From the NCBI GenBank assembly GCA_934385475.1, contig CAKRPS010000005.1, positions 1-64,000 on the forward strand: DNA of 64,000 bases, given 5' to 3'. Below are positions 1 to 9,434 of this stretch, piece by piece. This DNA comes from an uncultured Lachnospiraceae bacterium. Its GTDB lineage: Bacteria > Bacillota > Clostridia > Lachnospirales > Lachnospiraceae. Within the stretch, counting starts at the first letter, position 1, and every line of letters begins with the position of its first letter. The translations under genes and the position numbers were made by a program. The notes under the pieces were generated by a model. That model had not been told where the DNA came from, ran no database searches, and saw only the letters and a list, made by a program, of their open reading frames with translations.

Positions 1-852
1 AATTCCAGACTTGGTTATATGGAAGGAATCTGTAAGGTAGCGATCGTACTGATCGTGGCACTTATGTGCTCCTTCATGCCGACAAGCTTTATTGTGGTGG
101 TGGCGGCAGCATTTGTGCTGTTACACCTGTATACCTTCAGTATGGAATGCGCGGCTATCATCGGAGTCGGATTTTTACTGATGTTTCTTCTGTACTTCAG
201 ATTTTCACCAAAGGATACACTGGTGGTGATATTGACACCAATCTGTTTCCTGCTTCATATTCCCTATGTCATGCCTGTGGCAATGGGACTGCTTGGGACA
301 CCTGCCTCAGCGGTTTCGGTTGGCTGCGGAGTGGCAGCGTATTACATGATCCATTATGTGACGCAGAATGCGACTGTGATCGGGGCAATGGCAGAGGAAG
401 AAACGGCTGCCAGATTTAAGTATGTAATTGATGGGCTTTTGCATAACAAGGAAATGATGGTTACCGTAATCGCATTTGCGGCGACGGTGATCCTGGTTTA
501 CTGTATCAGAAGAATGAGTATTGATTATGCATGGACGATTGCCGTAGTGGCAGGGTCTGTTATGAATATCATTGTTTTGCTGGTGGGAGATCTGATCTTT
601 GAGACCAATATTTCTCTGGTGGGCGTAATCATAGGAAGTATCGTTGCGTTCCTGCTCACGATGGTGCTACAGTTTTTTGCATTCAATGTGGACTACAGCA
701 GGACGGAGAAAGTCCAGTTTGAAGATGATGATTACTATTACTATGTGAAAGCGGTTCCCAAGGCAACCGTGACCAGACCCGAGAAAAAGGTAAAACAGAT
801 CAATACACAGAATGCCAGAACGGCGGCAAGAGGAAGAACAACACACAGATAG
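1..852 (+). CDS. Polytopic membrane protein, 5' end outside the window
   Basis: The frame is open from the first base of the window, and the first ATG at position 19 has no ribosome binding site, so the gene almost certainly begins upstream. The visible 277 to 283 residues hold about six to eight hydrophobic segments, then a charged cytoplasmic tail with an acidic and tyrosine-rich patch (FEDDDYYYYVK) and a basic end (ARTAARGRTTHR). I do not recognise a family with a known function. It lies 40 bases ahead of cdaA on the same strand and may share its transcript. The role is unknown; a transporter-like or scaffold role would be a guess. Confidence 0.7.
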   Translation, partial: NSRLGYMEGICKVAIVLIVALMCSFMPTSFIVVVAAAFVLLHLYTFSMECAAIIGVGFLLMFLLYFRFSPKDTLVVILTPICFLLHIPYVMPVAMGLLGTPASAVSVGCGVAAYYMIHYVTQNATVIGAMAEEETAARFKYVIDGLLHNKEMMVTVIAFAATVILVYCIRRMSIDYAWTIAVVAGSVMNIIVLLVGDLIFETNISLVGVIIGSIVAFLLTMVLQFFAFNVDYSRTEKVQFEDDDYYYYVKAVPKATVTRPEKKVKQINTQNARTAARGRTTHR

Positions 853-892
853 AAAATAAAACGAAACAAAACTGAGAACAGGTGGAGTGACT

Positions 893-1762
893 GTGCAACA
901 GTTAAATCTTTTCATAGAAACGTATCTTTCAAAACTGCATATGCCAACAATTCATTGGACAGATATTGTTGAGATCTGCATTATCACCTTTCTGCTGTAC
1001 CATATTCTGGTCTGGATCAAGAATACCAGAGCATGGGCGCTGCTGAAAGGCGTTGTGGTGATCGGCGTATTTGTTCTTCTTGCGGCTGTATTTAACATGA
1101 ATACGATCCTCTGGATCGTAACAAACGTGTTCAATATTGCTGCGATCGCCATTGTGGTTGTGTTGCAGCCGGAGCTGAGAAAAGCACTGGAAGAATTGGG
1201 AAGAAAGAACTTTTTCTCATCGATCTTGTCCTTTGATTCGGGAAAGACCGAGGATGGAAGATTTTCTGACAGAACAGTCAATGAGATCACCAAAGCGTGT
1301 ATCGAGATGGGCAAGGTAAAGACCGGAGCCCTGATCGTTATTGAACAGGATCAGTCTCTGAGCGAATATGAGAGAACCGGTATTGATGTGGATGGCATTG
1401 TTTCCAGCCAGCTCCTGATCAATATCTTTGAGCATAATACACCGTTGCATGACGGAGCGGTGATCGTCAGGGGAAACAGAGTGGTTTCCGCTACCTGTTA
1501 TCTGCCTTTGTCAGATAACATGGCATTGAGTAAGGAACTGGGTACGAGACACAGGGCCGGAGTCGGAATTTCGGAGGTTACGGATTCCATGACGGTGATC
1601 GTGTCGGAGGAGACAGGAAAGATAAGCATTGCCTATGCGGGCAAGCTGGAAAGAGGGCTGGATGCGGAAGGCCTGAAGAAGCGACTTCTGGATATTCAGA
1701 ACAAACCTGCTGAAGAGAAAAAGCGTAAGTTGTGGAAAGGCAGGTCCAAGAATGAAGAATAG
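893..1762 (+). CDS. cdaA: Diadenylate cyclase CdaA (c-di-AMP synthase)
   Basis: CdaA condenses two ATP into cyclic di-AMP at the membrane. The 289-residue protein has three N-terminal transmembrane segments (about residues 20-100) and a DAC domain with the catalytic motifs HDGAVI (Asp near residue 187) and RHRAG (near 219-221). A longer frame begins with GTG at 887, but AGGTGG at 880-885 would touch that codon; GTG at 893 has a 7-base spacing, so I chose it. The 3' end overlaps cdaR by 11 bases and glmM follows, the conserved cdaA-cdaR-glmM order of Firmicutes. The matching phosphodiesterase GdpP is encoded at 9896. Confidence 0.95.
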   Translation: MQQLNLFIETYLSKLHMPTIHWTDIVEICIITFLLYHILVWIKNTRAWALLKGVVVIGVFVLLAAVFNMNTILWIVTNVFNIAAIAIVVVLQPELRKALEELGRKNFFSSILSFDSGKTEDGRFSDRTVNEITKACIEMGKVKTGALIVIEQDQSLSEYERTGIDVDGIVSSQLLINIFEHNTPLHDGAVIVRGNRVVSATCYLPLSDNMALSKELGTRHRAGVGISEVTDSMTVIVSEETGKISIAYAGKLERGLDAEGLKKRLLDIQNKPAEEKKRKLWKGRSKNEE

Positions 1763-3035
1763 ACTGACGAAAAACTGGGGATTAAAGCTGGGATCATTTC
1801 TGTTTGCGGTGGCACTCTGGATCATTGTGACCAATATTAATGACCCGGTTATTTCCATGAAAGTATCGGATGTGCCGGTGACGATCCGTAATGCTGATCT
1901 GATTACGGACAATGGACAGATTTATGAGGTGCTTGACGGAACAGATGTGATAGATACGGTTACTATTTTTGCACCGAGATCCATCATAGACTCCTTTGCA
2001 GCAGATGGAAGTAATGTTGTGGCGGTGGCAGATATGAACGATCTGACAAGCCTGAACACGATCAGCATTAAGCTTTCCACCAATAAAAATAACGACAAAC
2101 TGGAGAGCATCAAGGGCAGCATAGACTGTGTGAAGCTCAACATTGAGAAGAGAAAGTCGAAATCTCTGCCGCTTAAGACCAGCACGGTAGGAGATGTTAA
2201 AGAAGGCTACATGGTGGGCGATGTATCGGCGGATCAGAATCTGGTGAAGATATCAGGTCCCGAATCCGTGGTTTCCAGAATAACAAAGGCACAGGCAGAG
2301 GTCGAAGTATCTGGCTTTACAAGCAAGATCAGCACAGACTGTGATATCCGCTTCTACGATGAAAACGGAGTAGAAGTTTCAGCGGGAAATCTGGACCGGA
2401 GCATTACGAAGGTCAGGGTGAATGTCGAAATCCTGGAGATGAAGACAGTGCCGATCAGCTATACGGTAACCGGAACGCCGAAGAGTGGATATGAGCTGAC
2501 CGGAGAGATAAACGGAACAAGAAATTATGTAGTTATCGCGGGCAGATCCAAGGTAATTGATTCCATAGGCTCGATCGAAGTGCCGGGAGAAGTACTGGAT
2601 GTGACAGATGCTGCCGAAAATGTAACGGCACAGATTGATCTGAAGGATTACCTGCCGGATGGCGTTATTCTGGCGGAAGATGATTTCAGCGGAATGGTAT
2701 CTGTGACAGCTTATATTGAACAGCAGAAGGAAAAAGAAATTACCCTTAAAGTGAAGGATATTGCCCTGAACAATATGCCACAGGGCTTTCAGGGTGAGAT
2801 CACCGATCCGGAGGAAACCTATACCGTTACTTTGGTAGGGCTTGCGGCAGACCTTGATGCAGTTAACGAGAGAGAGATCGGGGCACTGGTAGATGTTGCA
2901 GCATGGATGACAGATCATGATATGGAAGAAATGACAACCGGGTATCATGATATGCCAGTGGAAATTGTTATAGATAATGACCGGATTTCCTTAAAACAGG
3001 AAGTTCAGGTGCGCGTCCATGTTACGGAAGAGTAA
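1752..3035 (+). CDS. cdaR: YbbR-domain protein CdaR, regulator of CdaA
   Basis: The protein is 427 residues with a short N-terminal tail, one membrane segment (about residues 12-30, with [13 protein letters not shown] just after) and an extracytoplasmic part made of repeated YbbR domains. CdaR proteins of this type bind CdaA and tune c-di-AMP synthesis in Bacillus and Listeria. The start overlaps cdaA by 11 bases, which points to translational coupling. The length fits the family, with about four YbbR repeats. No signal for a separate promoter is visible. Confidence 0.9.
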   Translation: MKNRLTKNWGLKLGSFLFAVALWIIVTNINDPVISMKVSDVPVTIRNADLITDNGQIYEVLDGTDVIDTVTIFAPRSIIDSFAADGSNVVAVADMNDLTSLNTISIKLSTNKNNDKLESIKGSIDCVKLNIEKRKSKSLPLKTSTVGDVKEGYMVGDVSADQNLVKISGPESVVSRITKAQAEVEVSGFTSKISTDCDIRFYDENGVEVSAGNLDRSITKVRVNVEILEMKTVPISYTVTGTPKSGYELTGEINGTRNYVVIAGRSKVIDSIGSIEVPGEVLDVTDAAENVTAQIDLKDYLPDGVILAEDDFSGMVSVTAYIEQQKEKEITLKVKDIALNNMPQGFQGEITDPEETYTVTLVGLAADLDAVNEREIGALVDVAAWMTDHDMEEMTTGYHDMPVEIVIDNDRISLKQEVQVRVHVTEE

Positions 3036-3076
3036 CGGCAGGACGAAGTGTTTATAGAAAGGATCAGGTATTCGAT

Positions 3077-4426
3077 ATGAGCAGATTGTTTGGTACAGAT
3101 GGTGTAAGAGGAGTAGCAAATGAGGAGTTGACCCCATTTCTGGCGATGCAGCTTGGGCAGGCCGGAGCCTATGTCCTGACAAAGGAGAATGAACACAAAC
3201 CGACAATCATGGTGGGATGCGATACAAGAATTTCCGGCGATATGCTGGCTAACGCCCTGATGGCCGGAGCTTGTTCCGTAGGTGCAAATGCTGTATATGT
3301 GGGAGTGGTACCGACACCGGCGGTAGCCTATCTGACCAGAAAATATAAGGTTGATGCAGGTGTTGTTATTTCAGCGTCACACAATCCGGTTGAGTACAAC
3401 GGAATCAAGTTTTTTGATGGAAATGGATATAAGCTGCCGGATTCTCTGGAGGATGAAATCGAAGCCCTGATCAAGAGCGGCATGCAGGGAGTTAAGTTCC
3501 CGATAGGAGCAGGCGTCGGAAAGATCAAGTATCGTACCGATGCAAGAGAAGAGTATATTAATCATGCCATGAAGGCAGTCAATGTAGATCTGAGAGGTTT
3601 GAAGATTGTTCTGGACTGCGCGGAAGGTGCCTCCTACTATACATCCGTAGAAACGATGAAGGAACTGGGAGCTGAAGTGGTGGCAATCCATAACAATCCG
3701 GATGGAACCAATATCAATGCAAACTGTGGCTCCACACACATGGAGGAACTGCAGGCCCGCGTTGTATATGAGAAAGCGAATGTCGGACTTGCATTTGATG
3801 GAGATGCAGACCGGCTATTGGCAGTAGATGAATTGGGAAATATTGTGGACGGCGATCAGATCATGGCGCTTGTCGGCAATCATATGAAACAGCAGGGCAA
3901 GCTGAAAAAGGATACGATTGTTGCTACGGTTATGAGTAATCTTGGATTTTTCCTGATGGGTGAAAAGAACAAGATCCATATCGAACAGACAAAGGTCGGG
4001 GATCGGTACGTGCTTGAGCGGATGAGAGAAATCGGCGCAAGCCTCGGTGGTGAGCAGTCAGGCCACGTTATTTTCCTGGATGAGAATACGACAGGAGATG
4101 GTCTGCTGAGTGCACTGCATGTATTGCAGGTTATGGTGGAGACAGGCAAGCCACTGTCCGAACTTAAGAAAATCATGGAGGTAATGCCGCAGGCATTAGT
4201 GAACGCAAAGGTTCCGAACCATAAGAAAGAACAGTATATGGAGTATCCGGAAATCGCGGAAGCCATTGAAGCTCTGAATAAGAAATTTGCCGGAGAAGGA
4301 CGTGTTCTGATCAGACCTTCAGGTACAGAACCACTTGTCAGAGTCATGATCGAGGGCAAGGATCAGAAGATGATCGATGCAGAAGCAAGGAAGTTAGCGG
4401 AATTGATTCAGAATATTATGCTCTGA
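3077..4426 (+). CDS. glmM: Phosphoglucosamine mutase
   Basis: GlmM converts glucosamine-6-phosphate to glucosamine-1-phosphate for UDP-GlcNAc and thus peptidoglycan. The 449-residue protein has all family marks: an N-terminal [12 protein letters not shown], the phosphoserine loop [13 protein letters not shown] near residue 100, the metal-binding DGDADR near residue 240 and the C-terminal phosphate-binding [12 protein letters not shown]. It lies 41 bases after cdaR in the cdaA-cdaR-glmM operon. GlmM is known to bind and inhibit CdaA in several Firmicutes, linking wall supply with c-di-AMP. Confidence 0.97.
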   Translation: MSRLFGTDGVRGVANEELTPFLAMQLGQAGAYVLTKENEHKPTIMVGCDTRISGDMLANALMAGACSVGANAVYVGVVPTPAVAYLTRKYKVDAGVVISASHNPVEYNGIKFFDGNGYKLPDSLEDEIEALIKSGMQGVKFPIGAGVGKIKYRTDAREEYINHAMKAVNVDLRGLKIVLDCAEGASYYTSVETMKELGAEVVAIHNNPDGTNINANCGSTHMEELQARVVYEKANVGLAFDGDADRLLAVDELGNIVDGDQIMALVGNHMKQQGKLKKDTIVATVMSNLGFFLMGEKNKIHIEQTKVGDRYVLERMREIGASLGGEQSGHVIFLDENTTGDGLLSALHVLQVMVETGKPLSELKKIMEVMPQALVNAKVPNHKKEQYMEYPEIAEAIEALNKKFAGEGRVLIRPSGTEPLVRVMIEGKDQKMIDAEARKLAELIQNIML

Positions 4427-4429
4427 TAC

Positions 4430-4458
4430 TTGAGATACTGATTAAAAAATGATATAGT
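4430..4458 (+). promoter_or_regulatory. Promoter for the HPr gene
   Basis: TTGAGA at 4430-4435 is followed after 17 bases by TATAGT at 4453-4458, with an extended TG at 4450-4451. It starts four bases after the glmM stop codon and gives a leader of about 55 bases before the HPr start. The match to the sigma-A consensus is good in both boxes. Confidence 0.65.
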
Positions 4459-4519
4459 TTAGATAGGTCATGATCGGGATTACGAGATTGTGATGAGTAG
4501 TAGATGGAGGAATAAAGGT

Positions 4520-4783
4520 ATGGTAAGCCAGAAGGTAGTCATCAAAAATCCTACGGGACTACACCTAAGACCGGCAGGCATCCTATGCAAGGAAGCAATG
4601 CAGTTTAAATCATTAATAACATTTACATTTAGAGATAATACAGCGAATGCGAAGAGTGTTCTAAGTGTGCTGGGTGCATGTGTTAAGTGTGGTGATGAGG
4701 TCGAATTTGTGTGTGATGGCGAAGACGAAGAAGAGGCACTTAAAACATTGGTCAGTGCAGTGGAAAGTGGTCTTGGAGAATAA
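4520..4783 (+). CDS. ptsH: HPr-family phosphocarrier protein
   Basis: This 87-residue protein carries the HPr active-site segment NPTGLHLRPAG with the phosphorylatable histidine, and the regulatory serine region NAKSVLSVLG. HPr passes phosphate from enzyme I to sugar-specific PTS components and, when serine-phosphorylated, acts in catabolite repression. The frame extends upstream to an ATG at 4490, but GGAGG at 4506-4510 sits 9 bases before ATG 4520, which decides the start. It is a stand-alone gene without ptsI beside it, so it could instead be a Crh-like paralogue, although the active histidine is present. Confidence 0.85.
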   Translation: MVSQKVVIKNPTGLHLRPAGILCKEAMQFKSLITFTFRDNTANAKSVLSVLGACVKCGDEVEFVCDGEDEEEALKTLVSAVESGLGE

Positions 4784-4790
4784 TTTTTTA

Positions 4791-4815
4791 GCCCGTTGTG
4801 TATCAACGGGCTTTT
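4791..4815 (+). terminator. Intrinsic terminator after HPr
   Basis: GCCCGTTG (4791-4798) pairs perfectly with CAACGGGC (4804-4811) around a 5-base loop, followed by TTTTATT. It lies between the HPr stop and the leuA ribosome binding site. No clear promoter fits in the remaining bases before leuA, so leuA may depend on read-through of this hairpin. Confidence 0.8.
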
Positions 4816-4852
4816 ATTATGGTTGAAAAAGAAAACAGGAGGGATATTACAC

Positions 4853-6532
4853 ATGTTAAACTACAAACATTATCGTAAGAATCCGGTGATCGATTATCCG
4901 GAGAGAGAATGGCCAAACAAGGAGATCGAGAAAGCTCCTATCTGGTGCAGCGTGGATCTGCGGGATGGCAATCAGGCACTGATCGATCCCATGGTGGTTT
5001 CTGAGAAGATCGAGTTTTTTAATTATCTGGTAAAGCTGGGCTTCAAGGAAATTGAAATTGGTTTTCCGGCAGCAAGTCAGATCGAGTTTGATTTTTTGAG
5101 ACAGTTGATAGACCGTAAGCTGATCCCCGATGATGTGGTAGTACAGGTGCTGACACAGTGCCGTGAAGAGCTTTTAGCCAGAACATTTGAGGCTATTCAG
5201 GGCTGTAAACAGGCCATTGTGCATATCTATAATTCAACCTCAACCTTGCAGAGAGATGTTGTATTCCATATGAACAAGGATGAGATTATCAATATTGCCG
5301 TTGAAGGAACCAAGATGGTGAAGCGGTACGCCAAAGATTTCCCCGGAAAGATTATTCTGGAGTATTCCCCGGAAAGCTTTACAGGTACGGAACTGGATTT
5401 CGCACTTGATATCTGTACTGCAGTACAGGATGAATGGGGACCGACCAAAGAGAACCCGATGATCATCAACCTTCCGTCTACAGTGGAGATGAACACACCG
5501 AATGTATATGCAGATCAGATCGAATGGATGAACAAACACTTTAAGAACAGAGAGAGCATTATCCTCAGCGTACATCCACACAATGACCGTGGAACCGGAG
5601 TGGCAAGCGCAGAGTTGGCACTGCTTGCCGGAGCTGACCGTGTGGAGGGAACACTTTTCGGAAACGGAGAGAGAACAGGTAATGTGGATGTGCTGAACAT
5701 TGCTTACAACATGTTTTCGCAGGGAATCGATCCAAAGCTCGCAATCGAGCATGTAAATGAAAGTATAGAAATCTATGAGAGATGCTGTAAGATACCGATC
5801 CATCCGAGACATCCCTATGCCGGAAAGCTTGTGTTTACCGCTTTCTCCGGATCACATCAGGATGCGATCAACAAAGGTGTGCAGGCCCTCAAAGAAAGAG
5901 GAGGAGAGATCTGGCAGGTACCATATCTGCCGATCGATCCGGCAGACATCGGAAGAGAATACGAGCCGATCGTCCGTATCAATTCCCAGTCCGGAAAGGG
6001 CGGCGTAGCCTTCATCATGGATACCTATTTCGGGTTCAAGCTGCCGAAGGGAATGCACAGAGAGTTTGCTGATGTTATCCAGAAAATTTCCGAGAAACAG
6101 GGTGAAGTATCACCGGATCAGATCATGGAGAACTTCCGGCTTGAATACCTGGATCGCAAAGAGCCAATCCACTTCCGCAAGCTGCGCGTAGATGATCTGA
6201 GTGGAGAGACCGATTCCGAATTTGATACAAAGGTATATGTAACCTATACGAATGCCGGTGTGGAGAAGAACTTCGAGGCAGTCGGCAACGGCCCTATCGA
6301 TGCGGTTAAGAGAGGACTGCAGGTAGAGCTTGGAATTGACATTAAGATCCTTGATTATGAAGAGCATGCCCTTCAGAGTGGATCTAACTCCCAGGCAGCA
6401 GCCTATATTCACCTGCTGGATGTGGAGAGCGGACACGTTACCTACGGTGTCGGCGTAAGCTCCAACATTACAAGAGCTTCTGTAAGAGCTATTTTCTCTG
6501 CTATCAACCGTCTTGGACTTGGACAGAACTAA
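4853..6532 (+). CDS. leuA: 2-isopropylmalate synthase, long (LeuA2-type) form
   Basis: The enzyme joins acetyl-CoA and 2-oxoisovalerate, the first committed step of leucine synthesis. At 559 residues it is the long form typified by fungal and actinobacterial enzymes. It shows the HMGL-like catalytic start SVDLRDGNQALIDPM, the metal site HPHNDRGTG near residue 245, GNGERTGN, and a C-terminal leucine-regulatory domain (about residues 430-559). AGGAGGG at 4837-4843 with 9-base spacing supports ATG 4853 over an upstream in-frame start inside the terminator. No other leu genes are adjacent, and no T-box leader was seen. Confidence 0.93.
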   Translation: MLNYKHYRKNPVIDYPEREWPNKEIEKAPIWCSVDLRDGNQALIDPMVVSEKIEFFNYLVKLGFKEIEIGFPAASQIEFDFLRQLIDRKLIPDDVVVQVLTQCREELLARTFEAIQGCKQAIVHIYNSTSTLQRDVVFHMNKDEIINIAVEGTKMVKRYAKDFPGKIILEYSPESFTGTELDFALDICTAVQDEWGPTKENPMIINLPSTVEMNTPNVYADQIEWMNKHFKNRESIILSVHPHNDRGTGVASAELALLAGADRVEGTLFGNGERTGNVDVLNIAYNMFSQGIDPKLAIEHVNESIEIYERCCKIPIHPRHPYAGKLVFTAFSGSHQDAINKGVQALKERGGEIWQVPYLPIDPADIGREYEPIVRINSQSGKGGVAFIMDTYFGFKLPKGMHREFADVIQKISEKQGEVSPDQIMENFRLEYLDRKEPIHFRKLRVDDLSGETDSEFDTKVYVTYTNAGVEKNFEAVGNGPIDAVKRGLQVELGIDIKILDYEEHALQSGSNSQAAAYIHLLDVESGHVTYGVGVSSNITRASVRAIFSAINRLGLGQN

Positions 6533-6604
6533 TACACGCGGAAAAAAGTCAGACCGAGCAAGAAAGGTAGCCGGGCATGACGTTCCGGAAAGGAAGGATA
6601 CAGC

Positions 6605-7321
6605 ATGGAAAAGACAGAGTTGCTTCGTAAGTGGATAGAAGAGAGTAACAATATTGTATTTTTCGGTGGAGCCGGAGTCTCTACAGAGAGTGGAATTCCG
6701 GATTTCAGAAGTGTGGATGGACTGTATCACCAGCAATATGATTATCCGCCGGAAACAATCCTGAGCCATACCTTTTACCGTAAGAAACCGGAAGAGTTCT
6801 TTCGCTTTTACCGGGCGAAAATGCTGTGTCTGGACGCAGAACCCAACGCCGCACACAGGAAGCTGGCGCAGTGGGAAAAGGAAGGAAAACTGAAGGCAGT
6901 GGTGACACAGAATATTGACGGTCTGCACCAGAAGGCCGGAAGCCAGAGGGTGCTTGAACTGCATGGAAGCGTCCTTCGCAATTACTGTGAAAACTGCGGA
7001 AAGTTCTATGATGCAGAATATATTCTGCATTCACAGGGAATACCCAGATGTGAATGCGGCGGATGCATCAAGCCGGATGTCGTGCTGTATGAGGAAGGAC
7101 TGGATCAGCAGACACTTTCAGATTCGATATCTTTTATCAGCAATGCGGATATATTGATCGTAGGAGGAACTTCGCTGGCGGTTTATCCGGCAGCGGGACT
7201 TCTCGATTACTACCGGGGGAATAAACTGGTGCTGATCAACAGGACAGCCACCCCGAAGGATTCTATGGCGGATCTGGTAATACAGGGAAGCATTGGAGAG
7301 ATTTTTGCAAAGCTTCCCTGA
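6605..7321 (+). CDS. Sir2-family NAD-dependent protein deacylase (sirtuin)
   Basis: Sirtuins remove acyl groups from lysines using NAD. The 238-residue protein has the NAD-binding GGAGVSTESGIPDFRS, the TQNIDGLHQKAG motif, the catalytic HG in LELHGS, and a four-cysteine zinc site (CENC near residue 123 and CECGGC near 143). This is the full length of a bacterial class U/III sirtuin. The start is supported by GGAAAGGAAGG upstream. It is followed after about 20 bases by the DUF951 gene and probably shares its transcript. Confidence 0.93.
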   Translation: MEKTELLRKWIEESNNIVFFGGAGVSTESGIPDFRSVDGLYHQQYDYPPETILSHTFYRKKPEEFFRFYRAKMLCLDAEPNAAHRKLAQWEKEGKLKAVVTQNIDGLHQKAGSQRVLELHGSVLRNYCENCGKFYDAEYILHSQGIPRCECGGCIKPDVVLYEEGLDQQTLSDSISFISNADILIVGGTSLAVYPAAGLLDYYRGNKLVLINRTATPKDSMADLVIQGSIGEIFAKLP

Positions 7322-7341
7322 CCGATAAGGAAGGAGCAGTA

Positions 7342-7527
7342 ATGGATATTCAGGTAGGAGATATTTTAAAATTAAAAAAAGAACATCCCTGCGGCTCCAG
7401 GGAATGGGAAGTGCTGCGTATCGGAGCGGATTTCAGACTGCGCTGCATGGGATGCGGACATCAGATTATGATCGCACGCAGACAGGCAGAAAAAAATATT
7501 AAAGATGTTATACGCAAGACGCAATAA
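7342..7527 (+). CDS. DUF951 small protein
   Basis: This 61-residue protein matches the DUF951 pattern: VGDILKLKKEHPCGSREWEV followed by RIGADFRLRCMGCGHQIMI. Three cysteines (HPCG and CMGCG) suggest a metal site or SH3-like fold. The family is widespread in Firmicutes next to rpsF or mechanosensitive channel genes, and its function is not known to me. Here it precedes the rpsF-ssb-rpsR operon and has a good AAGGAG site before its ATG. Confidence 0.85.
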   Translation: MDIQVGDILKLKKEHPCGSREWEVLRIGADFRLRCMGCGHQIMIARRQAEKNIKDVIRKTQ

Positions 7528-7541
7528 ACAGAAAAAAGGAC

Positions 7542-7662
7542 TTGCCTGCAGTTGAAATCTATGGTATCATAAGAAATCGTGATATACTAATTTGGCATAT
7601 AGCCAACACATCCTTGCTCCTTTTTCAGAAAGGGGCCAGAGACCAAAAGGAGGTAACGAAGC
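7542..7662 (+). promoter_or_regulatory. Promoter and structured leader of rpsF-ssb-rpsR
   Basis: TTGCCT (7542-7547), 17 bases, then TATCAT (7565-7570) forms a plausible promoter. The leader holds two hairpins: TTGGC (7592-7596) with GCCAA (7602-7606), and GCTCCTTT (7616-7623) with AAAGGGGC (7629-7636), the second ending shortly before the AGGAGG of rpsF. Autoregulation by an S6:S18 complex binding the rpsF leader is known in other bacteria, but I cannot confirm the specific motif here. Confidence 0.45.
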
Positions 7663-7953
7663 ATGAACAAATATGAATTAGCCGTTGTTGTTAGTGCAAA
7701 GATCGAAGATGACGAAAGAGCTGCTACTTTAGAGAAAGCAAAAGCTTTAGTAGAAAGATTCGGTGGAAAAATTACGAATGTTGACGACTGGGGTAAGAAG
7801 AGATTAGCTTATGAAGTTCAGAAGATGAAAGAAGCTTACTATTACTTCATCCAGTTTGATGCAGAGAGTACTGTTCCGGCTGAAATCGAAAGCCGTATCC
7901 GCATTATGGACAATGTCATCAGATACCTGTGCGTTAGACAAGACGAGAAATAG
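7663..7953 (+). CDS. rpsF: Ribosomal protein bS6
   Basis: A 96-residue protein beginning MNKYELAVVVSAKIEDDER with the S6 core WGKKRLAYEVQKMKEAYY. It binds S18 in the 30S platform. It is first in the conserved rpsF-ssb-rpsR operon, with AAAGGAGGT just upstream, and is separated from ssb by 12 bases. Confidence 0.97.
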   Translation: MNKYELAVVVSAKIEDDERAATLEKAKALVERFGGKITNVDDWGKKRLAYEVQKMKEAYYYFIQFDAESTVPAEIESRIRIMDNVIRYLCVRQDEK

Positions 7954-7965
7954 AAAGAGGTATTT

Positions 7966-8406
7966 ATGAACAAGGTTATACTTATGGGGCGTTTGACCAG
8001 AGATCCCGAGGTTCGGTATTCTCAGGGGGAGAACGCGATGGCAGTAGCCAGATATTCACTGGCTGTAGATCGTAGATTTAACCGTAATAACAGTGAGCAG
8101 ACAGCAGATTTTATCAACTGCGTAGCCTTTGGCAGAGCAGGAGAGTTTGCTGAGAAATATTTCCACAAGGGAACCAAGGTTGCAATCACCGGACGTATCC
8201 AGACCGGAAGCTACACCAACAAAGATGGTGTGAAGGTTTATACGACGGATGTTGTAGTGGAAGAACAGGAATTTGCTGAGAGCAAAAACAGTGCCGGAAA
8301 CGGTGATGGTGGATTTGCCCCTGCAAACAGACCGGAACCGGCAGCAGCCGGAGATGGGTTCATGAATATTCCTGACGGAATCGACGAAGAACTGCCGTTC
8401 AACTAA
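7966..8406 (+). CDS. ssb: Single-stranded DNA-binding protein
   Basis: A 146-residue SSB with an N-terminal OB fold starting [19 protein letters not shown], a low-complexity linker rich in Gly, Ala and Pro, and the acidic C-terminal tip DEELPFN that recruits replication and repair partners. Its position between rpsF and rpsR is the classic Firmicutes arrangement. Length and domain order are normal. Confidence 0.97.
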   Translation: MNKVILMGRLTRDPEVRYSQGENAMAVARYSLAVDRRFNRNNSEQTADFINCVAFGRAGEFAEKYFHKGTKVAITGRIQTGSYTNKDGVKVYTTDVVVEEQEFAESKNSAGNGDGGFAPANRPEPAAAGDGFMNIPDGIDEELPFN

Positions 8407-8453
8407 TTGTCAGACCTGTGCTTACAGGCCGAATGAAGAAGGAGGCAAACATC

Positions 8454-8714
8454 ATGGCATTTAATAAAACAGACAAGCCGGATTTCCCTAAGAAAAAGGG
8501 CGGAATGCGCAGAAGAAAAAAAGTTTGTGTATTCTGTGGTAAAGATAATGTGATTGATTACAAAGATACAAACAAGCTGAAAAGATATGTATCTGAGAGA
8601 GGTAAGATTCTTCCCAGAAGAATTACCGGAAACTGTGCTAAGCATCAGAGAGCTCTTACTGTAGCAATCAAGCGCGCAAGACACGTAGCACTGATGCCTT
8701 ACGTTCAGGACTAA
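8454..8714 (+). CDS. rpsR: Ribosomal protein bS18
   Basis: The 86-residue protein has the S18 core [20 protein letters not shown] followed by [16 protein letters not shown]. An upstream in-frame ATG at 8418 is open, but GGAGG at 8441-8445 with 8-base spacing identifies ATG 8454. The N-terminal [10 protein letters not shown] holds a CxxC motif, so this may be the zinc-binding paralogue form. Its last codons and stop (CAGGACTAAA, 8706-8715) are repeated at 9756-9765 beyond a decayed insertion. Confidence 0.96.
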   Translation: MAFNKTDKPDFPKKKGGMRRRKKVCVFCGKDNVIDYKDTNKLKRYVSERGKILPRRITGNCAKHQRALTVAIKRARHVALMPYVQD

Positions 8715-8715
8715 A
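8706..8715 (+). repeat. Left copy of a 10-bp direct repeat at the rpsR stop
   Basis: CAGGACTAAA spans the last two sense codons and stop of rpsR. An identical copy lies at 9756-9765. The two copies bracket the block of gene remnants, as if that block entered or was rearranged at the rpsR 3' end. Confidence 0.5.
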
Positions 8716-8794
8716 GCCTTGTAAAATAAAGGTTTTTGAGCATTAGGAATTGTGTTTTGACACAAAATTGACACAATATTTTTGACTCAGACTT

Positions 8795-8829
8795 AAAGAG
8801 ACCAGTTTTTCAATTGGTCTCTTTTTTTT
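8795..8829 (+). terminator. Intrinsic terminator after rpsR
   Basis: AAAGAGACCA (8795-8804) pairs with TGGTCTCTTT (8815-8824) without mismatch, followed by a run of T to 8829. It lies about 80 bases after the rpsR stop, inside the block bracketed by the direct repeat. Confidence 0.85.
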
Positions 8830-8919
8830 ATGGCGACTGCTAATCAGAGCGGGATTCGCAAAACGTATCTCGTTTCTGGGGGGATAGAAGTATTACATTA
8901 AAATGCAGGAGGAAATGAT

Positions 8920-9165
8920 TTGATAATTAAAAAAGTTAAGCAATTCTGTTATAGTGAGCGGCATCTAAATCGGTTGTTCCTTGCACAAATTGGGACGAGT
9001 ATTAAGAATTATGCACGCTTGCCCCGCTTTAATTATGTATTAAAGCACATTCAGAAATCGCCTTGTTTTTTTGCAGAATTGTCACAACAAGCGGGATGTT
9101 TCGACCAGGCCCATTTCGATAAAGATTTTAAGGCTATTAGTGTGTTAGCCCTCAAGTATATCTAA
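8920..9165 (+). pseudogene. Remnant of an AraC-family regulator (C-terminal HTH part)
   Basis: The 81-residue frame reads like the C-terminal DNA-binding domain of an AraC regulator: CYSERHLNRLFLAQIGTSIK followed by FAELSQQAGCFDQAHFDKDF. AraC proteins are normally over 200 residues, so the N-terminal effector domain is missing. The same frame is open further upstream from ATG 8830 except for a TAA at 8899-8901, which suggests decay. A good AGGAGG lies before TTG 8920, so expression as a small HTH protein cannot be excluded. Base composition is more AT-rich than the neighbours. Confidence 0.6.
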
Positions 9166-9235
9166 AAACTATGTCCGATTTTTACTATGACGGAGCAGAG
9201 ATATGCAATACAATTTTCTCAATAAAGGAATGAAT

Positions 9236-9432
9236 ATGAAATATCAAGGTTGTCTTTTAGCAGTTAGAGACATCTCTGCTTCTATACATTTTTATGAAAA
9301 TGTGCTTCACCAAAACGCCATAATGGATATTGGCGTACACGTAACTTCCAAGTCTATTTTGAAGTAGAAGATTTAGACAAGGTATATGCTGAATTGAAAA
9401 GCATATCGAACTTACAATGGTTACATGAAATT
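9236..9432 (+). pseudogene. Remnant of a VOC-fold (glyoxalase/bleomycin resistance-like) gene
   Basis: From ATG 9236 the reading MKYQGCLLAVRDISASIHFY followed by ENVLHQNAIMDIG is the first half of a VOC protein; it hits a stop at 9365. In another frame from about 9343 the sequence NFQVYFEVEDLDKVYAELKS followed by NLQWLHEI is the second half. An internal deletion with frameshift has joined the two, and the gene breaks off at about 9432 where the next remnant begins. The original protein would have been about 120 residues. Confidence 0.7.
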
Positions 9433-9434
9433 AC

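Noticed and set aside
4440..4860. T-box or leucine attenuator before leuA
   Set aside because: No specifier-loop pattern or leucine-rich leader peptide was seen; only a simple terminator hairpin.
5240..5812. Long minus-strand frame opposite leuA
   Set aside because: It is the shadow of a strongly supported gene, has no ribosome binding site and no protein-like pattern. Many similar antisense frames (for example 6110-7030, 17949-18749, 60350-61093) were rejected for the same reason.
4853..6532. leuA as citramalate or homocitrate synthase
   Set aside because: Length and the C-terminal regulatory domain fit the long LeuA form; those relatives are shorter.
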